A DNA stretch of 15,295 bases from Pseudomonadota bacterium (GCA_023386795.1 JAEWJB010000141.1:1-15295); one strand, 5' to 3'. Shown: positions 1 to 7,024, counted from the first letter of the stretch. The notes: generated by a model not told the origin, from the sequence alone. A program made the numbers and translations.

Positions 1-86
1 GCGGATAGGTTCGTCAGCGGGCCATGGATGGCCCGCGGCGGCGAGTCAGACAGGATGTCTGACCGAGCCGCGACGAAGCTATCCGC
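1..86. repeat. Branched palindromic (REP-like) element
   Basis: Bases 1-15 pair with 72-86 (14 of 15 positions, the only mismatch being 9 against 78). Inside this outer stem lie two perfect hairpins: 17-25 with 28-36 (around GCCATGGATGGC) and 45-52 with 56-63 (GTCAGACA / TGTCTGAC, loop GGA). Together they can fold as a three-way junction in RNA or as a branched cruciform in DNA. It lies about 70 bases beyond the stop codon of the minus-strand HAD gene, so it could end or stabilise that transcript. There is no T-run, so it is not a standard intrinsic terminator. The element may continue to the left of the window. Bases 87-156 show nothing I recognise. Confidence 0.7.
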
Positions 87-156
87 CAGGCCGGGGCCCG
101 CACCGCAAGCCGCCAAACCCGCCCGCCGCACAAACCGAAGAACAGCAAGAGCGCCC

Positions 157-768
157 CTAACCCCCCACCCCATGTCGAAAAAGCACGCGTCGAAACCCCC
201 GAGGGTCCCGCACCGTATCCGCCCACAACCCTGCCGCGCGCGCGCCACGCACATTCACGAACAGATCGTCCACGAACAGCGTCCGCCGCGCCTGCGCATC
301 CAGCGCCGTGAGCGCGCGCTCAAACACTTCGCGCTGCGGCTTGCGCCCACCGAGCTGCCCGCTGCAGAACACCGGCACTTCCAACCCCGGCACGATGCGT
401 GCAATCGCCTTGGCCATCAGCGGCCCGTTGTTGGTCAGCACGGCCACCTGCATCCGCGCCGACAAGCGACGCGCGGTCTCCACCACCTCGGCAAACGGCC
501 GGCATGCGGCGACGCGTGCATCGATCCACGTGGCTTCGTCGACCGGCCGGCCCAGCCCGGCGCCCAAACGATCCAGATACTCCAGCGTGTCTACCTCGCC
601 GCTGTCGTAAGCGGTCTCCAAGCCGGAGGCGAACAGCACGTCGTGGACGTGGGCGGCCGAGCTGCCGGCATGCCCGGCCAGCCGGCCCAGGCGGACGGCA
701 CGGGTGTAGTGCGCCAAGACGCCGTCGAAGTCTAGCAGCAGGGTGCGGAGCGGGAGAGGCGGGGTCAT
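157..768 (-). CDS. HAD-superfamily hydrolase (phosphatase-like)
   Basis: A 203-residue protein with the four HAD motifs in order: motif I DFDGV (D13, D15), motif II around LTNN (T112), motif III lysine in GGRKP (K143), and motif IV FVDD (D167, D168). The family uses the first Asp as nucleophile to hydrolyse phosphate esters with Mg2+. Residues 18-90 between motifs I and II form a helical cap of the small alpha-helical type, which suggests a small soluble phosphorylated substrate. The substrate cannot be named; sugar phosphates, nucleotides and a haloacid dehalogenase activity all remain possible. It stands alone, divergent from the azurin gene. The ATG at 768 is the first start in frame after a possible promoter. 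The protein is cytoplasmic: no signal peptide or membrane segment is visible. Confidence 0.88.
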   Translation of the reverse strand: MTPPLPLRTLLLDFDGVLAHYTRAVRLGRLAGHAGSSAAHVHDVLFASGLETAYDSGEVDTLEYLDRLGAGLGRPVDEATWIDARVAACRPFAEVVETARRLSARMQVAVLTNNGPLMAKAIARIVPGLEVPVFCSGQLGGRKPQREVFERALTALDAQARRTLFVDDLFVNVRGARAAGLWADTVRDPRGFRRVLFRHGVGG

Positions 769-774
769 CGGTCG

Positions 775-780
775 ATCATA
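775..780 (-). promoter_or_regulatory. Possible -10 box of the HAD gene
   Basis: On the minus strand this reads TATGAT, one base off the sigma70 consensus. It ends seven bases before the A of the ATG, so a transcript from it would start at or within a base of the initiation codon, with no leader. No good -35 element is visible 16-18 bases upstream, so the call is weak. Confidence 0.3.
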
Positions 781-894
781 AGCGAGCTGCCGCCTGGGAA
801 AGGATGCCCGCTGGATTCAACGTCGCGCGTCCGAGCAAGCGCATGGTCATGGCGCTGCGACATCCGGTCGCGCCCGCGGCGGGAATGCGTTTTC

Positions 895-920
895 TAGAAT
901 GCGTCCAACGTTAAAGGAGT
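895..920 (+). promoter_or_regulatory. Azurin gene -10 candidate and ribosome binding site
   Basis: TAGAAT at 895-900 is a plausible -10 hexamer. AAAGGAGT at 913-920 is a strong Shine-Dalgarno sequence eight bases before the ATG at 929, and this decides the start against the in-frame ATG at 899. No convincing -35 is visible. GGAAT followed about 15 bases later by CGTC also resembles an ECF-type promoter, so the sigma factor is open. I see no FNR/Anr-like palindrome. Confidence 0.4.
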
Positions 921-928
921 TGTGCCGC

Positions 929-1381
929 ATGAAGCCGTTGATCGCCCTCGTCTTGCTCGCCGCAAGCCTGGCCCTGGCGCCACGCGCCCAGGCGCGTACC
1001 TGCGCCTTCACCATCGGCAGCAACGACCAGATGCGCTTTGATACCCGCGTCCTGAAAGTGGCCGCGGACTGCACGGATGTCGTGCTGACGCTTCGCCACG
1101 CCGGCACGCTGCCGGCCAAGGCCATGGGCCACAACTGGGTACTCACCCGCACCGCCGACATGCAGGCGGTCGCGATGGACGGCATGCGTGCGCGCCTGGA
1201 GGACGATTACCTGGCGCCAGGCGACAAGCGCGTCATCGCGCATACGAAGGTGATCGGCGGCGGCCAGACGGCCAGCGTGCGGTTCTCGACCAAGGCATTG
1301 CAGAAAGGCGGGGCGTACAGCTTCTTCTGCTCCTTCCCCGGCCACTTCGGCCTGATGCGCGGCACGCTCAGCTTCGGCTGA
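929..1381 (+). CDS. azu: Azurin, periplasmic blue copper protein
   Basis: A 150-residue precursor. Residues 1-22 form a Sec signal peptide ending AQA, giving a 128-residue mature protein of classic azurin length. In mature numbering the ligands fall exactly at the canonical azurin positions: His46 (in MGHNW), Cys112, His117 and Met121 (in CSFPGHFGLM), with Gly45 also in place. Cys3 and Cys26 match the conserved disulphide. Azurin is a soluble type-1 copper electron carrier in the periplasm, passing electrons from cytochromes to terminal acceptors or serving stress-related redox roles. The gene stands alone, with its own ribosome binding site. It converges on hemL, whose stop lies 19 bases away, so any link to heme synthesis would be indirect. 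Confidence 0.97.
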   Translation: MKPLIALVLLAASLALAPRAQARTCAFTIGSNDQMRFDTRVLKVAADCTDVVLTLRHAGTLPAKAMGHNWVLTRTADMQAVAMDGMRARLEDDYLAPGDKRVIAHTKVIGGGQTASVRFSTKALQKGGAYSFFCSFPGHFGLMRGTLSFG

Positions 1382-1407
1382 GCGCGCCGCGCCTTCCGGC
1401 TCAGCCG
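1375..1407. terminator. Shared hairpin between azurin and hemL
   Basis: A perfect 9-bp inverted repeat (1375-1383 with 1399-1407, 15-base loop) overlaps the stop codons of both convergent genes. There is no T-run on either side. It may therefore act as a two-way terminator or RNA 3' end protector rather than a textbook intrinsic terminator. Confidence 0.45.
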
Positions 1408-2693
1408 GCGGCGACCACCTGGAAGGCTTCGCGCGCGGCCTTCAGCGTGGCCTCCAGCACGGCCTCGTCGTGCGCGCTGGAGACGAAGCCGGCCTCGTAG
1501 GCCGACGGTGCCAGGAACACGCCGCGTTCGAGCATCGCGTGGAAGAAGCGGTTGAACGCCGGGATGTCGCAGGCGGTGGCCTGCGCGTAGCTCGTCACCT
1601 TCTCGTCGGTGAAGAACAGGCCGAACATCGCGCCGACCTGGTTGGTGGTGACCGCCACGCCCGCTTCGCCCGCCGCCGCTTCCAGCCCTTCGCACAGGCG
1701 CGCGGTGGCGGTGGTGAGGTCGCGATGGAAATCCGGTGCCTGCACCAGTTCCAGCATCGCCAGGCCGGCGGCCATCGCCACCGGGTTGCCGCTCAGCGTG
1801 CCGGCCTGGTAGATGGGGCCGGCGGGCGCGATCTGCGACATCAGTTCGCGGCGGCCGCCATAGGCACCCACCGGCATGCCGCCGCCGATGATCTTGCCGA
1901 AGGTAGTCAGGTCCGGGGTGATGCCGTAATGCGCCTGCGCGCCACCGAGGGCGACGCGGAAGCCGGTCATCACCTCATCGAAGATCAGCAGCGCGCCATG
2001 TCGCGTGCACAGTGCGCGCAGGTGTTCCAGGTAGCCCGGCAGCGGCGGGATGCAGTTGGCATTGCCGACGACCGGCTCGATGATCACCGCGGCCACTTCG
2101 GCGCCGATGTCGTCGAACAGCGCGGTGGCACCCTCGAAATCGTTGTAGCTCAGCGTGGCGGTGAGTTCGCTCAGGCCGGCCGGCACGCCCGGCGAGGTCG
2201 GCACGCCGAGAGTGAGCATGCCGCTGCCGGCCTTCACCAGGAAGGAGTCGCCATGGCCGTGGTAGCAGCCTTCGAACTTGACGATGCGGTTGCGCCCGGT
2301 GGCGCCGCGCGCCAGGCGGATCGCCGACAGCGTGGCCTCGGTGCCGGAGTTCACCATGCGCACCATCTCGCACGAGGGCACCAGGCGGGTGATGGTCTCG
2401 GCCATCGTCACTTCGGCCGCGCAGGGCGCGCCGTAGGACAGGCCGTCGCGCACCGCGCGCTCGACCGCCTCGCGCACCGCCGGGTGGTTGTGGCCGACGA
2501 TCATCGGACCCCACGAGCCGACGTAATCGATGTAGCGGTTGCCATCGACATCGAACAGATACGGGCCGTCGGCGCGCTGCACGAAGAACGGCTCGCCGCC
2601 CACCGAGCGGAACGCGCGCACCGGCGAGTTCACGCCGCCGGGGATCAACTGCTGGGCGCGGGAAAACAGGGCATGCGAGCGTTCGTGGTTCAT
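1401..2693 (-). CDS. hemL: Glutamate-1-semialdehyde 2,1-aminomutase
   Basis: A 430-residue class-III PLP aminotransferase that converts glutamate-1-semialdehyde to 5-aminolevulinate in the C5 heme pathway. Diagnostic segments are an N-terminal LIPGGVNSPVRAF, MVNSGTEA at 113-120 (phosphate/substrate region), FEGCYHGHGDS at 140-150, the cofactor aspartate in FDEVMTGFR (D239) and the Schiff-base lysine K267 in TFGKIIGGGMPVGAYGG. The length fits the family. The frame stays open far upstream, but that part is only the shadow of thiE; the ATG at 2693 gives the family N-terminus. It lies 29 bases downstream of the thiE stop and is probably co-transcribed with it. It is soluble and cytoplasmic, and acts downstream of glutamyl-tRNA reductase (not in this window). 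Confidence 0.98.
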   Translation of the reverse strand: MNHERSHALFSRAQQLIPGGVNSPVRAFRSVGGEPFFVQRADGPYLFDVDGNRYIDYVGSWGPMIVGHNHPAVREAVERAVRDGLSYGAPCAAEVTMAETITRLVPSCEMVRMVNSGTEATLSAIRLARGATGRNRIVKFEGCYHGHGDSFLVKAGSGMLTLGVPTSPGVPAGLSELTATLSYNDFEGATALFDDIGAEVAAVIIEPVVGNANCIPPLPGYLEHLRALCTRHGALLIFDEVMTGFRVALGGAQAHYGITPDLTTFGKIIGGGMPVGAYGGRRELMSQIAPAGPIYQAGTLSGNPVAMAAGLAMLELVQAPDFHRDLTTATARLCEGLEAAAGEAGVAVTTNQVGAMFGLFFTDEKVTSYAQATACDIPAFNRFFHAMLERGVFLAPSAYEAGFVSSAHDEAVLEATLKAAREAFQVVAAG

Positions 2694-2722
2694 CGGGATG
2701 TCCGTGGGGAAAGCGAAAGGGA

Positions 2723-3349
2723 TCAGGCCGCGCCGAAACAGGCGCGATAGGCCTGCAGCGCGGCGAGCGGGTCGGGGGCGGCGTAGACGCCGCTGATGAC
2801 GGCCAGCAGGTCGGCGCCGGCGGCGGCCAATGCCTTGCCATTGTCCGGGGTGATGCCGCCGATCGCCACCCGCGGCACGCCCAGCGTTGCGGCCCCGCTC
2901 AGCAGGGTCGGTTCGGCGTGCCGGGTGTTCTGCTTGCTGGCACTGGGGAAGAACGCGCCGAAAGCGACATAGCTGGCGCCCGCGGCGACGGCGCGCGTGG
3001 CCAGGGCGAGGTCGTCGTAGCAGGAGGCGCCGATGATCGCGTCCGCCCCGAGCAGCGAGCGCGCGGCGGCGATGTCGCCATCGTCCTCGCCCAGGTGCAC
3101 GCCGTCGGCCTGCACGGCGCGTGCCAGCAGCGGGTCGTCGTTGATGATCAGCGGCACGCCATGCGCGCGGCACAACTGCGCCAGTGCGCCGGCCTGCTCC
3201 CGGCGGGCATCGCGATCGACCGCCTTGTTGCGGTACTGCAACCACGCCACGCCGGGCAGCAGCGGGGCGGTGCGCGCGAGCAGGCGCGGGGTGTCGGTGT
3301 CGTCCGGCGTGATGAGGTAGAGGCCACGGCGGGCCAGGCGCGGGTTCAT
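2723..3349 (-). CDS. thiE: Thiamine-phosphate synthase
   Basis: A 208-residue TIM-barrel enzyme joining HMP pyrophosphate and the thiazole phosphate to give thiamine monophosphate. The pyrophosphate/Mg site is visible: QYRNK (R40, K42), IINDD (N70, D71), GVHLGEDD (acidic pair 89-90) and GAS (S109). The thiazole-phosphate loop follows as SKQNTRHAEPT (K139), with VAIGGIT and VISGVY forming the phosphate-binding turns. I chose the ATG at 3349 because it starts just before the first strand (RGLYLITPDD); the ATG 36 bases upstream would add an unlikely tail. GGAAG lies about 10 bases ahead of the start. No TPP riboswitch is recognisable in the short upstream region, so regulation is unclear. It leads into hemL and diverges from the rubredoxin gene. 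Confidence 0.96.
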   Translation of the reverse strand: MNPRLARRGLYLITPDDTDTPRLLARTAPLLPGVAWLQYRNKAVDRDARREQAGALAQLCRAHGVPLIINDDPLLARAVQADGVHLGEDDGDIAAARSLLGADAIIGASCYDDLALATRAVAAGASYVAFGAFFPSASKQNTRHAEPTLLSGAATLGVPRVAIGGITPDNGKALAAAGADLLAVISGVYAAPDPLAALQAYRACFGAA

Positions 3350-3420
3350 GGAGCGGCTTCCGATGGGACGGGCGGGGTGGGACAATGCCGTTTCCCCCGA
3401 TGGACAACCGTGATTATCCG

Positions 3421-3612
3421 ATGAGCGACGCGACCGCGACCACCTACCGCAACTGGATGTGCGTCGTCTGCGGTTTCATCTACCGCGAGGCCGACGGCCT
3501 GCCGGAAGAGGGCATCGCGCCGGGGACGCGCTGGGACGATATCCCCGACACCTGGACCTGCCCGGACTGCGGCGTGACCAAGGACGACTTCGAGATGATG
3601 GAGATCGACTGA
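3421..3612 (+). CDS. Rubredoxin
   Basis: A 63-residue one-iron protein. The metal site is formed by two cysteine knuckles, MCVVCGFIY (C15xxC) and CPDCGV, separated by the typical GLPEEGIAPGTRWDDIPDTW stretch. The iron is held by four cysteines and carries one electron at low potential, to partners such as alkane hydroxylases, rubrerythrin-like peroxidases or flavodiiron proteins; no partner is encoded nearby. Two further in-frame ATGs (3385 and 3400) could extend it to 75 or 70 residues. The first has a GGTGGG-like sequence ahead of it, while 3421 has little Shine-Dalgarno signal, so the start is uncertain. It is divergent from thiE and ends just before a REP-like repeat. Confidence 0.96.
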   Translation: MSDATATTYRNWMCVVCGFIYREADGLPEEGIAPGTRWDDIPDTWTCPDCGVTKDDFEMMEID

Positions 3613-3644
3613 CGGAGGTCGGCGGCGGTGATCTTGCGCCGTGT

Positions 3645-3706
3645 TGCAGGAGCGGCTTCCGCCGCGAATGTCGGTTCCTGCGGTCGCGGCTGAAGCCGCT
3701 CCTACA
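3645..3706. repeat. REP-like inverted repeat pair
   Basis: Two 23-base arms (3645-3667 and 3684-3706) face each other, matching at 21 of 23 positions with a 16-base spacer. The arm core is AGGAGCGGCTTC followed by a GCCGCGA end. It sits between the convergent rubredoxin and SirB1-like genes, where it could end both transcripts. Partial copies of the core occur at 3350-3360 and, inverted, at 11899-11909. From memory this is a common intergenic repeat family in Xanthomonadaceae and some pseudomonads. Confidence 0.8.
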
Positions 3707-3765
3707 GTGAGTTTTACCGCCGGGGCCGAATCGAATTGGCGCAGCGGCATGCCGCCGCGCCCGGC

Positions 3766-4611
3766 TCAATGCATCCGCGTGCGGTCCGGGCTCAGTTCCA
3801 CCAGCTTCTCGCGGATCGACGCCGCGTCGCGTGCCTGCGGATTGAGCTGCAGGTAGCGTGAGAGGTCCTGCCGCGCCCCGTGCCGGTGTTCGAGCCGCAG
3901 ATAGGCCAGGCCCCGGTCGCGCAGCGCTTCGGGCTGGTCGGGCGTCAGCTTGAGGATGCGGTCGGCGCTGCGCGCCGCACGATCCCACTGCTCGTCGTCG
4001 GCGTACACGCCGTGCAGGTTGCGCAGCATGCGCACCAGGATCGCCCGGTGCGGCGCGGGGTCGAGAATCTGGAGCAGCGCGCGGTCGTCGGGCAGTTCGC
4101 CCCCCAGGTGCGGTCGCGCGCGCTCGCGCAGCTCGTCCACGCCCAGCGGGCGGCCGCCATTGAAGGGGTCCATCACCAGCAGGCCGTCATCGACCGGCAG
4201 GCGCACCAGGAAATGGCCGGGGAAGGACACCCCGTCCAGCGGGATGCCGAGCCGGCGCGCGACTTCCATCTGCACCATCGCCAGCGAGATCGGGTTGCCG
4301 AGGCGGCGTTCGAAGACCTCGTTCAGATAGCTGTTGCGCGGGTCGTAGTATTCGTCGTGGTTGCCGGCGTAGCCCAGCTCGTCGAACAGGTGGCGGTTCA
4401 CCGCGGCCATCTTCAGCGGCCACAGCGCGATGGCATCCACCTCGGTGCGCAAGTGCTCCACATGGCTCTCCACGAGCGTGTCGTAGAGATCGGCGTCGAG
4501 GCCGGGGTACTCGTCGCGCGCGATCAGCAGCGCAGTGGACAGCAGCGGCAGTGCGTCGTCGTCCAGCTTCGCCAGGGTGGTCCAGCTCGGCAATGTCAGT
4601 CTATCCCCCAT
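3766..4611 (-). CDS. SirB1-family transglutaminase-like/TPR protein
   Basis: A 281-residue soluble protein. The N-terminal two thirds carry the SirB1 transglutaminase-like core (about 60-165), with NSYLNEVFERRLGNPISL at 93-110, SFPGHF (H133) and MDPFNGG (D148). The His and Asp resemble the last two members of a transglutaminase triad, but the usual Cys place is Ser109 in NPIS, so classical cysteine catalysis is unlikely. Residues about 196-262 form TPR helices (RSADRILKLTPDQPEALRDR). E. coli SirB1/YchA has the same plan and no settled biochemical role. A TTG at 4647 would add 12 residues. The ATG at 4611 lacks a clear Shine-Dalgarno and directly follows a hairpin, so the start is open. It follows the DUF192 gene on the same strand. 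Confidence 0.9.
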   Translation of the reverse strand: MGDRLTLPSWTTLAKLDDDALPLLSTALLIARDEYPGLDADLYDTLVESHVEHLRTEVDAIALWPLKMAAVNRHLFDELGYAGNHDEYYDPRNSYLNEVFERRLGNPISLAMVQMEVARRLGIPLDGVSFPGHFLVRLPVDDGLLVMDPFNGGRPLGVDELRERARPHLGGELPDDRALLQILDPAPHRAILVRMLRNLHGVYADDEQWDRAARSADRILKLTPDQPEALRDRGLAYLRLEHRHGARQDLSRYLQLNPQARDAASIREKLVELSPDRTRMH

Positions 4612-4676
4612 GGCCGCAAGCCTGCGGCCAAATGCACGGGGGTTCAAGTCCGGCGCATCCCGACAATGGCGTCGGG
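4612..4676 (-). promoter_or_regulatory. Hairpins between DUF192 stop and SirB1-like start
   Basis: Read on the minus strand, a 6-bp hairpin (4671-4676 with 4659-4664) comes ten bases after the DUF192 stop. A perfect 7-bp hairpin (4623-4629 with 4612-4618, loop of four) then ends exactly at the base before the ATG of the SirB1-like gene. A CCCCC run (4642-4638) can also pair with the GGGGG that starts at the third base of that ATG. The first hairpin may end the DUF192 transcript weakly (no T-run); the second would hold the start codon in structure. Confidence 0.4.
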
Positions 4677-4686
4677 CGACACGGAT

Positions 4687-5136
4687 TCAGGGCGCGGTCG
4701 GGATACCGGGCCCGAAGGTCAGCTCGGCGCCGTCCTTGAGCTGCAGGCGGTTGGCCTGCCCGGCATTGAGTTCCAGCACATAGCGCGCCGCGCCCTTGCT
4801 CGGATACGGCGGGCAGCCGTCGCCGAGCGTGCACGGCGGCACGTCGCGCTGCTGCGACACCAGCCGGCGCTGGTTGTCGAAATACAGGATGTCGAGCGGA
4901 ATCTTGGTGTTCTTCATCCAGTACGCCTGCGGCTCTTCGCGGTCGTGGATGAACAGCATGCCGTGGTCGGCCTCCATCTCGTCGCGGAACATCAGCCCGC
5001 GTGCCCGGCTGGCCTCGTCCTGCGCCAGCTCCACCTGGTAGCGCTGGCCGCCGAGCTCGACCCAATGCGCGCCGGCACTGGCGCAGCTGGACAGGGCGAA
5101 AACCGAAACCAGGGCAAGCAGGCGGAGCAGTTTCAT
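4687..5136 (-). CDS. DUF192 lipoprotein
   Basis: A 149-residue precursor with a lipoprotein signal: hydrophobic residues 3-15, then LSSC with Cys18 as the lipidation site. The mature part is a single DUF192 domain (about 29-145), shown by RARGLMFRDEM at 44-54, MLFIHD at 60-65 and YWMKNTKIPLDILYFD at 72-87. A cysteine pair at 102 and 108 (PPCTLGDGCPP) could form a disulphide in the periplasm. The function of the family is not established. The frame is open to 5232, but the ATG at 5136 is the one that begins the signal peptide. The 144 bases between it and rpiA hold a small 6-bp hairpin (5262-5267 with 5276-5281) at the rpiA stop and no gene. Confidence 0.92.
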   Translation of the reverse strand: MKLLRLLALVSVFALSSCASAGAHWVELGGQRYQVELAQDEASRARGLMFRDEMEADHGMLFIHDREEPQAYWMKNTKIPLDILYFDNQRRLVSQQRDVPPCTLGDGCPPYPSKGAARYVLELNAGQANRLQLKDGAELTFGPGIPTAP

Positions 5137-5280
5137 GGCAGGCGAGGGAGAGGAAAGGGACGGCGCACCATCGGACATGGCTGATGCGTCGTCAAGGTCT
5201 CGGCAAAGCCGCTCTCGGCCCCGGCAGGGCATCGCCCCCGGCGCCGCGCGCAGGGAACAGAACGGCCAACCAGACGGCCG

Positions 5281-5928
5281 TCAAAGAACGACAGGCGGCT
5301 CCCCGCCCACGATCACCACGTCCGCCCGCCGCCGCGCAAACAGGCCCACGCACACCACGCCCGGGATCTGGTTGAGCTCGCGCTCCAGCGCCACCGGGTC
5401 GGTGATCTGCAGGTGGTGGATATCCAGCACCACGTTGCCGTTGTCGGTCACCACGCCCTCGCGCCAGGCCGGCTGGCCGCCCGTGCGCGCCAGGATCTGC
5501 CGCGCCACCAGGCTGCGCGCCATCGGGATCACCTCCACTGGCAACGGGAACCGACCCAGCACCGGCACCTGCTTGCTCGGGTCCACGATGCACACGAACT
5601 GCTCGCTCGCCTCGGCGATGATCTTCTCGCGCGTCAACGCCGCTCCGCCGCCCTTGATCAGGCACTTGGCCGGGTCGCACTCGTCGGCCCCGTCCACGTA
5701 CAGCGACAGGTTGCCGGTGTGGTTGAGGTCCAGCACCTCGATGCCATGCGCCCGCAGCCGCTCGGTGCTCTGCTCCGAACTGGACACCGCCCCCTTGATG
5801 CGATGGCCGATGCGGCCCAGCGCATCGATGAAATAGGCCACCGTCGAACCGGTGCCCACGCCGACGATCATGCCGTCCTTGACGTACTCGATGGCCTTTT
5901 CGGCGGCCAGCCGCTTTGCTTCGGACAT
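5281..5928 (-). CDS. rpiA: Ribose-5-phosphate isomerase A
   Basis: A 215-residue enzyme interconverting ribose 5-phosphate and ribulose 5-phosphate in the non-oxidative pentose phosphate pathway. The phosphate loop is VGVGTGSTV (22-30). Catalytic residues sit in YVDGADE (D79, D82), IKGGGAAL (K92) and LTREKII (E101, the general base), matching E. coli D81, D84, K94 and E103. SSSEQST at 49-55 is the conserved substrate loop. The frame stays open upstream, but the ATG at 5928 gives the usual N-terminus, close to the 219 residues of E. coli. It follows the EVE gene by 41 bases and is probably in the same transcript with ygfA. Confidence 0.98.
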   Translation of the reverse strand: MSEAKRLAAEKAIEYVKDGMIVGVGTGSTVAYFIDALGRIGHRIKGAVSSSEQSTERLRAHGIEVLDLNHTGNLSLYVDGADECDPAKCLIKGGGAALTREKIIAEASEQFVCIVDPSKQVPVLGRFPLPVEVIPMARSLVARQILARTGGQPAWREGVVTDNGNVVLDIHHLQITDPVALERELNQIPGVVCVGLFARRRADVVIVGGEPPVVL

Positions 5929-5969
5929 GTCGGAAATCCGCGAGAGAAAAACGAAAGGGGAGGCGCCCT

Positions 5970-6440
5970 TTACTCCAGCGACAGCAGGAACTTCCACTGC
6001 GCCGCGGTCACCGGCAGGATCGACAGCCGGTTGCCACGCGCGATCAGTGCAAAGCCTTCGCCGAGTTCCTCGGCATGCTGCTTGATCTCCTCCAGGGAAA
6101 TCGTGCGCTTGAGCTTGCGGTCGAACGCCACGTCCACCAGCAACCAGCGCGGTTGCTCGCGCGTGGCCTTGGGGTCGTGGTAATCCGACTTCGGGTCGAA
6201 CTGGGTGGGATCCGGATAGGCCTCGCTGGCCACCGTGGCCAGCCCCACGATGCCCGGCACCTGGGTGTTGGAGTGGTAGAACAGCACCCCGTCGCCCACC
6301 TTCATTCCGTCGCGCATGAAATTGCGCGCCTGGTAGTTGCGCACCCCGTTCCACGGCTCGGTGCCGACGCGCTGCAGATCGTCGATGGAGAAGGCGTCCG
6401 GTTCGGACTTCATCAGCCAGTAGCGCTTGCGTGCGGTCAT
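5970..6440 (-). CDS. EVE-domain protein
   Basis: A 156-residue single-domain protein. Family marks are YWLMKSEPDAFSIDDL at 7-22, WNGVRNYQARNFMRD at 30-44, KVGDGVLFYHSN at 47-58 and GIVGLATV at 63-70. EVE domains are related to PUA and YTH folds and are proposed to bind modified bases in RNA or DNA; the ligand here is unknown. The start codon overlaps the stop of ygfA (ATGA, 6437-6440), so the two are translationally coupled. It precedes rpiA. Stand-alone EVE proteins of this kind are widespread housekeeping genes in proteobacteria, so the neighbourhood does not suggest a defence role. Confidence 0.95.
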   Translation of the reverse strand: MTARKRYWLMKSEPDAFSIDDLQRVGTEPWNGVRNYQARNFMRDGMKVGDGVLFYHSNTQVPGIVGLATVASEAYPDPTQFDPKSDYHDPKATREQPRWLLVDVAFDRKLKRTISLEEIKQHAEELGEGFALIARGNRLSILPVTAAQWKFLLSLE

Positions 6441-7024
6441 GCGGGAACGGTCTGGATCAGGTGGGTGGCGTGTTCGGTGCAGATGGCGTCGAGCGGGACG
6501 TCCCAGGAGGCGACCGCCAGCGCGGGCACTTCCTGTACGCCGAAGCCGACCCCGACCAGCCAAGGCGGTGCGGCCTGGCGCTGCCGGAAAGCGAAGCTGC
6601 GATCATACCAGCCGCCTCCCATGCCCAGCCGGCGCCCACCGGCATCGAAGCCGACCAGCGGGGCGACGACGAGGTCGATCTGCTCGGCCGGCAACGCGTG
6701 TTCCGGGTCGATGTCCGGTTCGGGGATGCCGTAACGGTTGGGCTTGAGCGGCTCGCCGGGGCGCCATGGTGCGAAGCGCAGCACCTGGCCGTGGAGCACC
6801 GGCAGGCAGTAGCGCACCTGCGGGGGCAGGCTCAGCTGCCAGCGATGCAGGCCGATCTCCCCATCCATGGCCCAGTAGCCGGCCACGGTGCCGGCAGCCG
6901 GTGCGAACGGCAGTGCGAGCAGGCGCGCGGCAAGCGCGTCGGCGGCGGCGATGCGGGTGGCGGCGGGCAGCGCGCGGCGGCGCTCACGCAGGGTACGGCG
7001 CAGGGCGTCGCGGTCGTCCGTCAT
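6437..7024 (-). CDS. ygfA: 5-formyltetrahydrofolate cyclo-ligase
   Basis: A 195-residue ATP-dependent enzyme that turns 5-formyl-THF into 5,10-methenyl-THF, returning this storage folate to one-carbon metabolism. Visible family segments are the basic N-terminal helix LRRTLRERRR (8-17), GYWAMDGEIGL (49-59), the nucleotide/folate region KPNRYGIPEP (94-103), APLVGFDAGGRRLGMGGGWYD (121-141, including the glycine-rich phosphate loop) and DVPLDAICTE at the C-terminus. The ATG at 7024 was chosen over an upstream one at 7084 because it gives the family N-terminus. As in many proteobacteria it lies directly downstream of 6S RNA, but here a strong terminator separates them. Its stop overlaps the EVE start. 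Confidence 0.96.
   Translation of the reverse strand: MTDDRDALRRTLRERRRALPAATRIAAADALAARLLALPFAPAAGTVAGYWAMDGEIGLHRWQLSLPPQVRYCLPVLHGQVLRFAPWRPGEPLKPNRYGIPEPDIDPEHALPAEQIDLVVAPLVGFDAGGRRLGMGGGWYDRSFAFRQRQAAPPWLVGVGFGVQEVPALAVASWDVPLDAICTEHATHLIQTVPA

Noticed and set aside
1470..2750. 426-residue open frame antisense to hemL
   Set aside because: HemL matches its family throughout; the antisense frame is rich in Arg, His and Ala as expected of a GC-rich shadow and shows no known motif.
2694..3407. N-terminal extension of hemL to 668 residues
   Set aside because: The extra part overlaps thiE in another frame and is a proline/arginine-rich shadow; HemL starts naturally at 2693.
3350..3420. TPP riboswitch upstream of thiE
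   Set aside because: The gap to the rubredoxin gene is about 70 bases and lacks the conserved CUGAGA and related segments.
4634..4665. T-loop-like GGTTCAAGTCC suggesting a tRNA or tRNA remnant
   Set aside because: The bases on each side do not form a 5-bp T stem (two G-G oppositions), and no acceptor, D or anticodon arm can be found around it.
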